A DNA stretch of 38,136 nucleotides from Candidatus Kuenenia stuttgartensis. GTDB lineage: Bacteria > Planctomycetota > Planctomycetia > Planctomycetales > Planctomycetaceae. The notes under the pieces were generated by a model. It saw nothing but the letters and a program-made list of their open reading frames with translations, ran no database searches and was not told where the DNA came from. Every line of letters starts with the position of its first letter. Positions within the stretch are counted from its first letter, which is position 1. A program made the position numbers and the translations under genes. The stretch is from positions 1 to 38,136 of the forward strand of contig CAMAVB010000043.1 of assembly GCA_945861465.1 (NCBI GenBank), written 5' to 3'. Shown here piece after piece: positions 33,973 to 38,136 of the stretch.

Positions 33973-36081
33973 TCAGGGTCGTTTCATGACGGCTTTGAGT
34001 GCCGTATCGACAGCTTCCTTAACCAGAGGATCCTGATCATTCTGAGCGGCCTCAAGAGCAGAACGGACTTCTTTTGATCCGGCTCCGATTGTGCCAAGAG
34101 TAGCGGCGGCTTCGACACGAACACGGGGATTCGGATGCTGCAGCGCCGTCAGCAAAAGTGGAATCGCGGCCTGGGCATTCTCCTTTGATGGTTCCACATG
34201 CACCAGAGCCCACGCCGAGAGGATTCTATCCAGTTCATCTCCGCGACGAAGTGTTTCACGTAGCAATGGAGCAGCACTGTGTGCTTCTTTCCCCAGAGTC
34301 CCCAACAAATAACGAGCAGCATTTCGAACCTTCGCATCGGGGTCATCCAGCGACGCGATGGCGACCGGCAGAGCCTGGGAGGCTGGTGCCTGAATCGCTG
34401 CCAGTCCTTGCAGAGACTGCATCCGGACAGAAGCGTCCGCATCGTTAGCGGCATGCTCAAGCAGTGATGGCAGGGCGGCAATGGCTGCGGGCCCCAAAGT
34501 GGTGAATGCCGTCATGGCTTCCTTCCGTACGAGTGGCAACTCCGCAGAAGTTGCTTTCAGCAGATGCGGCATCACGAGTTTCACGTTTTCGGCGTTCTGC
34601 GGATCAAGGGTAACCAGCGCCCAGGCTGCGGAACGCAGAACCCTTTCGTCGCTGGCGACTTTGATGAGCTGCTGCAATACTGGCAACGCTTTTTTTTCTC
34701 CGATGCGAGCGAGCACATACGTAGCGCCGGCCTGCGCGTCGGGAGTCGCGGGGTCCTGAAGTATCTTCATCATGGCTGATGTCGCTGCTGTAGCCTTCGG
34801 ACCAATCGAAGCCAGCGCAATGAAGATCTCACGCCGCAAATCCGCGTCGTCACCGGCCTGGCTGAGTAGTTCAACCAGAGCTGGCACTGCAGCTTCAGCA
34901 CCCGCGCCAATCTCCCCCAGAACCTCAATCACCAGCCTCCGATAGTTCTTGTCAGCAAGCTTTTGCACAAGTGCGGGCACCGCGGGTGCCCCCAGGTTTG
35001 ACAGGGCATTTGCGGCATTCAGTGTCACAGGAGCGTTTTCATCCGACAATGCCTTGATTAATGCTTCAATCACCTCGCCACGTGCATCCCCGGTTCGTCC
35101 CAGAGCGTCAGCTGCAGAGGCGCGTAGCATCATGTTCTCATCCGAAAGCAGGTTAAGCATCAGCGATGCAGAATCCCCCGCTTCCGGACCATAATCGGCG
35201 ATCGCCCGGACTGCAATGATCCGCACGGCAGCAGACTTTCGCTGAAGCAGAGCGTTTATCGCAGGCAGCACCGTTGTGGGCTCAGCGTGAATTTTTCCAA
35301 GAGCTGCGGTGGCGGCCCGGACAACCAATTCGTCATCATCTTTCAGATGCTTCAACAGATCAGGCACGGACGATGCCGCATCAGCACCAAGTTGTCCCAA
35401 AATCTCGCACGCCTTCAGTTGAACACGAGAATCTTTACCAGACAGCGTAGCAGCCACAGCAGGCACAACAGAAGGGCCGATTTCCACAAGTGTAACAGAC
35501 GCTTCGTTCCGAACATCAGCGCGGGTATCTCCGAGGGCCTCGACCAGTCGAGGGACGGAATTCTGTACGAGCTCACGATTCTCTGCACCCGCGATCTTCA
35601 CAAGACAGCGAATTGCTGAGATCGCAAGCGATGCATTCTGGTTCTGGCATAGAAGCTGAATCTGAGTCCGAGCTTCCGACGATGCCGTTCCAATACGTCG
35701 CAGGCTTTCGAGAGCAGCGGACTGCAACAGCTCGTTATCAGAGGTCAAAAAACCTGTCAGACTGTCAGCAGAATCATGTGCCATCGGCCCGATCTGGCCA
35801 AGCGCGACAATACTTTCGTGCCGCAGCGCGGGGTTTTCAGTTTTTAGCAAATTTACCAACGGCTCGATCGCGGGCTGAGCGTAGGGGCCCAATGAACCAA
35901 GTTGCACGACTGCTTCGATCTGTTCCTCCGCCTTTTCGGATCGCAGTCGCTCCAGCAATGACTGCACTTCAGAGCCGTCTGGCGACGCATCCTGACCACA
36001 GACCAGAGTCGGGAGCAACGGTCCAGCGCAAGCGAACGCGAACAGCAGACCAAACAGCGAAAAACGAGAAAACGCTATCAT
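33973..36081 (-). CDS. exported HEAT-repeat protein
   Basis: The ATG at 36081 is preceded by GGAGG with seven bases spacing, the best ribosome binding site in the window, and is followed by a signal peptide (FSRFSLFGLLFAFACAGPLL, cleavage likely after CGQ near residue 30). An in-frame ATG at 36141 is rejected because it lies inside the upstream gene and would bury the signal peptide. The mature protein is almost entirely HEAT/PBS-lyase-type repeats of 35-40 residues, at least 15 of them, each with a pattern like VVQLGSLGPYAQPAIEPLVNLL or ALGQIGPMA. 702 residues in all. HEAT solenoids bind other proteins; the partner is unknown. The ATG overlaps the stop of the preceding gene (ATGA), so the two products are made together and probably work together outside the cytoplasm. 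Confidence 0.9.
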   Translation of the reverse strand: MIAFSRFSLFGLLFAFACAGPLLPTLVCGQDASPDGSEVQSLLERLRSEKAEEQIEAVVQLGSLGPYAQPAIEPLVNLLKTENPALRHESIVALGQIGPMAHDSADSLTGFLTSDNELLQSAALESLRRIGTASSEARTQIQLLCQNQNASLAISAIRCLVKIAGAENRELVQNSVPRLVEALGDTRADVRNEASVTLVEIGPSVVPAVAATLSGKDSRVQLKACEILGQLGADAASSVPDLLKHLKDDDELVVRAATAALGKIHAEPTTVLPAINALLQRKSAAVRIIAVRAIADYGPEAGDSASLMLNLLSDENMMLRASAADALGRTGDARGEVIEALIKALSDENAPVTLNAANALSNLGAPAVPALVQKLADKNYRRLVIEVLGEIGAGAEAAVPALVELLSQAGDDADLRREIFIALASIGPKATAATSAMMKILQDPATPDAQAGATYVLARIGEKKALPVLQQLIKVASDERVLRSAAWALVTLDPQNAENVKLVMPHLLKATSAELPLVRKEAMTAFTTLGPAAIAALPSLLEHAANDADASVRMQSLQGLAAIQAPASQALPVAIASLDDPDAKVRNAARYLLGTLGKEAHSAAPLLRETLRRGDELDRILSAWALVHVEPSKENAQAAIPLLLTALQHPNPRVRVEAAATLGTIGAGSKEVRSALEAAQNDQDPLVKEAVDTALKAVMKRP

Positions 36082-36722
36082 TTCAGTGCCTCCTGGGCAT
36101 GATTGCCTTCGACCGAAAGACTCGTCAGGAATTTTCGACACGGCGCATAGTCCGCAGGGCCTAACACTCCATATTCACCGCTCAGAGTGCGCATCATCCG
36201 ATGGGATGCATCATAGATCGTTTTTGAAGTCCTGTCGTTCGGACCATATTCAGCCTGAGTCCGCAGCGCGTCTTCGACAGATTTCCTGTCGTCGGCATAA
36301 CCACCGCCCATCAGACAGCCAGGCCAGTGAATCTCGCCTGTCAGCGGATCGATTTGATCTGATGACAGCCTGGGGTAAAGTGCAGTGAGAGGTTTGGGTG
36401 GGGGCCGCAGCGCGGCTTTGGCCTTTTGCTCCTGTTTTTTCTGCGCTTCTCTGGCGTCCTTGATATCCCGATTTTCACGTCGCAGCTGGATGAACTTGGC
36501 CTCGTTATCGAGGTATGCACTGCGAGCCTCTTCTCTCGAGATGGCTGCCCTGCCGAGACTCTCTGCAGCAGCACCCCGCGCCATCGTCATCTCCGCCTCG
36601 CTGCGGACGGCAGCAGAGTACGGCGTCGCTGCTTCCGTAAATCCTCCATACCATTGCGCATGACAGTCCGCGCCAGCAATCGCCGCCATCGCGCTAGCAA
36701 ATATCAAGCACCAGCGTCCCAT
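36078..36722 (-). CDS. exported coiled-coil protein, unknown function
   Basis: The ATG at 36722 has GGAG seven bases upstream and starts a signal peptide (MGRWCLIFASAMAAIAGADC) with likely cleavage after CHA at about residue 23. The 214 residues include an Ala-rich helix with many Glu, Arg and Lys residues (about 45-105, SREEARSAYLDNEAKFIQL) that is probably a coiled coil, a Lys/Pro linker (KAALRPPPKPLTALYPRLS) and a C-terminal part with LTGEIHWPGCLMGG and three Cys in the mature chain. I do not recognise the family; similar small exported proteins are typical of planctomycetes. It overlaps the HEAT-repeat gene by four bases (ATGA), which points to coupled translation. Confidence 0.8.
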   Translation of the reverse strand: MGRWCLIFASAMAAIAGADCHAQWYGGFTEAATPYSAAVRSEAEMTMARGAAAESLGRAAISREEARSAYLDNEAKFIQLRRENRDIKDAREAQKKQEQKAKAALRPPPKPLTALYPRLSSDQIDPLTGEIHWPGCLMGGGYADDRKSVEDALRTQAEYGPNDRTSKTIYDASHRMMRTLSGEYGVLGPADYAPCRKFLTSLSVEGNHAQEALK

Positions 36723-36846
36723 TTGTTTTCTCCATTTTCGGCCGTCAGCAGGAAGCAATAACCAATGACGATCAGACTGACACGAACATACATGCTACAA
36801 GATTCCTGGCAGATTTCCAGTCATCCCGGTGGATAAGAATACGGTC

Positions 36847-36968
36847 GGCCTGTTCGTGAATTTACACAGGATGTAGGGTGGGACAAGCGACAGCGCCGGC
36901 CCACCATTTTGCCCAAAGCGGTGGGCCTGCGCTCCGCTGGTCCCACCCTACGCATTCACGAACTGGCC
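36847..36968. repeat. REPIN-like element 6 (GTAGGGTGGGAC family) nested in an outer inverted repeat
   Basis: The inner element (36873-36951) begins GTAGGGTGGGA and ends TCCCACCCTAC. Its right arm is identical to the right arm of the element at 5292-5368, while its left arm has several substitutions. Outside it, GGCC-t-GTTCGTGAAT (36847-36861) is matched by ATTCACGAAC-t-GGCC (36954-36968) with one mismatch, so the element sits within a second palindrome. It lies between gluQ and the two exported-protein genes, where it would separate the transcription units. Confidence 0.8.
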
Positions 36969-37007
36969 AGCTGTGGTTGATAAGAATCGGACCAGCAACG
37001 TGATTCA

Positions 37008-37856
37008 CTAAGCGAATTCGAATCGTCTACGCAATTCATGCGGCGAAAGCCCACGCGATTTCAGCGAACGCAGAGTTTCAGCTTCATCGCGTTTTGCGAG
37101 CCGTTTTCCATCCGGGTCACAGATCAATGGATGATGATGGTATTCCGGAGTCGGCAGGCTGAGCAGCGCCTGCAATAATCGCTGCACATGAGTCGCTTCA
37201 AACAAATCGACACCGCGCGTGATTCGAGTGACTCGCTGAAGTGCGTCGTCTATAACGACCGCCAGATGATAACTGCAACCAATGTCTTTCCGGACGAGGA
37301 CCACGTCTCCCAGAATCTCCGGCTGAGCTCTCTGAAGGCCGCGTTCCAGATCCATCCATTCCAGATGATCGCCCGCTTCCGCAATCGCCCGGTTCAAATC
37401 CAGACGCATCGCGAAAGATTCGCCGCTGGCAATGCGCGACTGGCGTTCATCGTCTGAAAGACTGCGGCACAGACCCGGATACAATGGTCCCTCCGGCCCA
37501 TGTGGCGCGGCACCTGAGGCATCAATTTCCCTCTGGATGTCCTTGCGCGTGCAAAAGCACGGATATAGCAAACCGCGAACTCGAAGCTGTTCCGCCACTA
37601 TCACATATTCGTGCCGATGATCCGACTGACGCCGCACGGGAGTTTCCCATTCGAGGCCCAGCCATGCCAGGTCTTCCAGAATTCCTGCTTCAAATTCCTG
37701 TCGGCAGCGTGTGAAATCGATATCTTCAATTCGCAGCAGAAAATGTCCGCCACTTCTCGTGGCGGCTTCAAACGCAAACAAAGCAGAATACGCATGTCCC
37801 AGATGCAGCAACCCTGTCGGGCTGGGGGCGAAGCGCGTGACAATGGCGGACGACAT
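37008..37856 (-). CDS. gluQ: glutamyl-Q tRNA(Asp) synthetase
   Basis: This paralogue of glutamyl-tRNA synthetase attaches glutamate to queuosine at position 34 of tRNA(Asp). The ATG at 37856 gives 282 residues, the short form without the anticodon-binding domain, which separates GluQ-RS from GltX. The HIGH-type motif is RFAPSPTGLLHLGHAYSAL; IEDIDFTRC follows. The zinc site is CFC...YPGLC (Cys-x-Cys-x(n)-Tyr-x3-Cys), and the KMSKS region is the degenerate KRLAKRD. An open frame upstream to 37916 has no homology and is left out. Together with queA and queG it gives three queuosine genes in one window. The gene is also called gluQRS or yadB. Confidence 0.96.
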   Translation of the reverse strand: MSSAIVTRFAPSPTGLLHLGHAYSALFAFEAATRSGGHFLLRIEDIDFTRCRQEFEAGILEDLAWLGLEWETPVRRQSDHRHEYVIVAEQLRVRGLLYPCFCTRKDIQREIDASGAAPHGPEGPLYPGLCRSLSDDERQSRIASGESFAMRLDLNRAIAEAGDHLEWMDLERGLQRAQPEILGDVVLVRKDIGCSYHLAVVIDDALQRVTRITRGVDLFEATHVQRLLQALLSLPTPEYHHHPLICDPDGKRLAKRDEAETLRSLKSRGLSPHELRRRFEFA

Positions 37857-37990
37857 AAAGAATGAGCAGCTGAAGAATGAACGACGTGTTGGCCAGACAT
37901 TGTGCTGACACAGCATGCCTCCGTCAACGGATTAACGGGGCACTCCTGTGCTCGGCGAAACGCGCCTCTCGCCGCGCGTTTCGACAGTTA

Positions 37991-38112
37991 GGCGAGCGGC
38001 AGAAATGAATTTACCGGTACGACGGACTTCCAGTCCGTCGCATGGTGCTACTCGACGGACTGGAAGTCCGTCGTACAAATTGCGGATGGTAAGTTCTATC
38101 CTGCCGCTCGCC
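37991..38112. repeat. REPIN-like element 7 (GTACGACGGACT family) nested in an outer inverted repeat
   Basis: Inner arms of 24 bases (38017-38040 and 38053-38076) are perfect inverted repeats around a 12-base loop. Each arm is itself a hairpin (GACGGACT-tcc-AGTCCGTC), so these are two inverted REP units with GTAC at the outside. Outer arms GGCGAGCGGCAG (37991-38002) and CTGCCGCTCGCC (38101-38112) are perfect, and TACC/GGTA lie between the two. It is located upstream of gluQ at the window end; the neighbour on the other side is not visible. Confidence 0.85.
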
Positions 38113-38136
38113 TTAATGATGATGTCTTGGTTTCAG

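Noticed and set aside
1-38136. CRISPR arrays, rRNA or tRNA genes, phage genes, intact insertion sequences
   Set aside because: I looked for regularly spaced direct repeats, tRNA T-arm motifs and transposase or integrase-like proteins and found none.

Overview
The window looks like chromosomal DNA from a planctomycete (Planctomycetota). The gene content points that way: a secreted neutral-ceramidase-like protein with a LamG tail, a Tat-exported DUF1501 protein, a membrane-anchored prenyltransferase/squalene-oxidase-repeat protein, secreted HEAT-repeat proteins, a stand-alone circularly permuted ATP-grasp protein and many palindromic intergenic repeats. I see no tRNA, rRNA, CRISPR array, intact transposase or phage gene. 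The phylum call is an inference from gene families, not from a marker gene.

Layout. 1-2.6 kb: 3' part of a ceramidase-like/LamG gene, then a small lipoprotein gene with an in-frame TGA exactly where a heavy-metal-associated (HMA) domain has the first Cys of its CxxC motif, a strong selenoprotein candidate. 2.6-6.8 kb (minus strand): HAD phosphatase, DUF1501 protein, circularly permuted ATP-grasp protein. 7.0-11.1 kb: queA, a small membrane protein, an RraA-like protein and an M81/MlrC-type peptidase. 11.4-12.9 kb: a coiled-coil membrane protein. 13.6-17.0 kb: hisH, hisA, a PhyH dioxygenase and queG. 17.4-19.5 kb: the squalene-oxidase-repeat protein. 19.6-33.3 kb (minus strand): a two-gene operon of a 2479-residue reducing type I polyketide synthase (KS-AT-DH-ER-KR-ACP-TE) and, directly coupled to its stop codon, a 2099-residue hybrid Ser/Thr-His kinase. 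34.0-36.7 kb (minus strand): a coupled pair of exported proteins. 37.0-37.9 kb: gluQ.

How the genes fit together. queA, queG and gluQ are three separate loci for the last steps of queuosine tRNA modification (preQ1-tRNA to epoxyqueuosine to queuosine to glutamyl-queuosine). hisH and hisA supply two histidine-pathway steps, and hisA runs into the PhyH gene. The PKS and kinase probably act together: the synthase has everything for one fully reduced acyl chain and its own release domain, and the kinase carries Ser/Thr kinase, AAA, TPR, GAF, HisKA, HATPase, two receiver and one HPt domains. Cyanobacterial HstK kinases have been linked to a PKS-made glycolipid, so this pair is the best candidate for a poorly described regulated lipid or polyketide system.

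Repeats. At least seven intergenic elements are pairs of inverted REP-like units. Several begin with GTAG (or GTAC) followed by a palindrome, and they belong to different sequence families. Two sit inside a second, outer inverted repeat. A separate ~30-bp imperfect inverted repeat lies on either side of the PKS-kinase operon.
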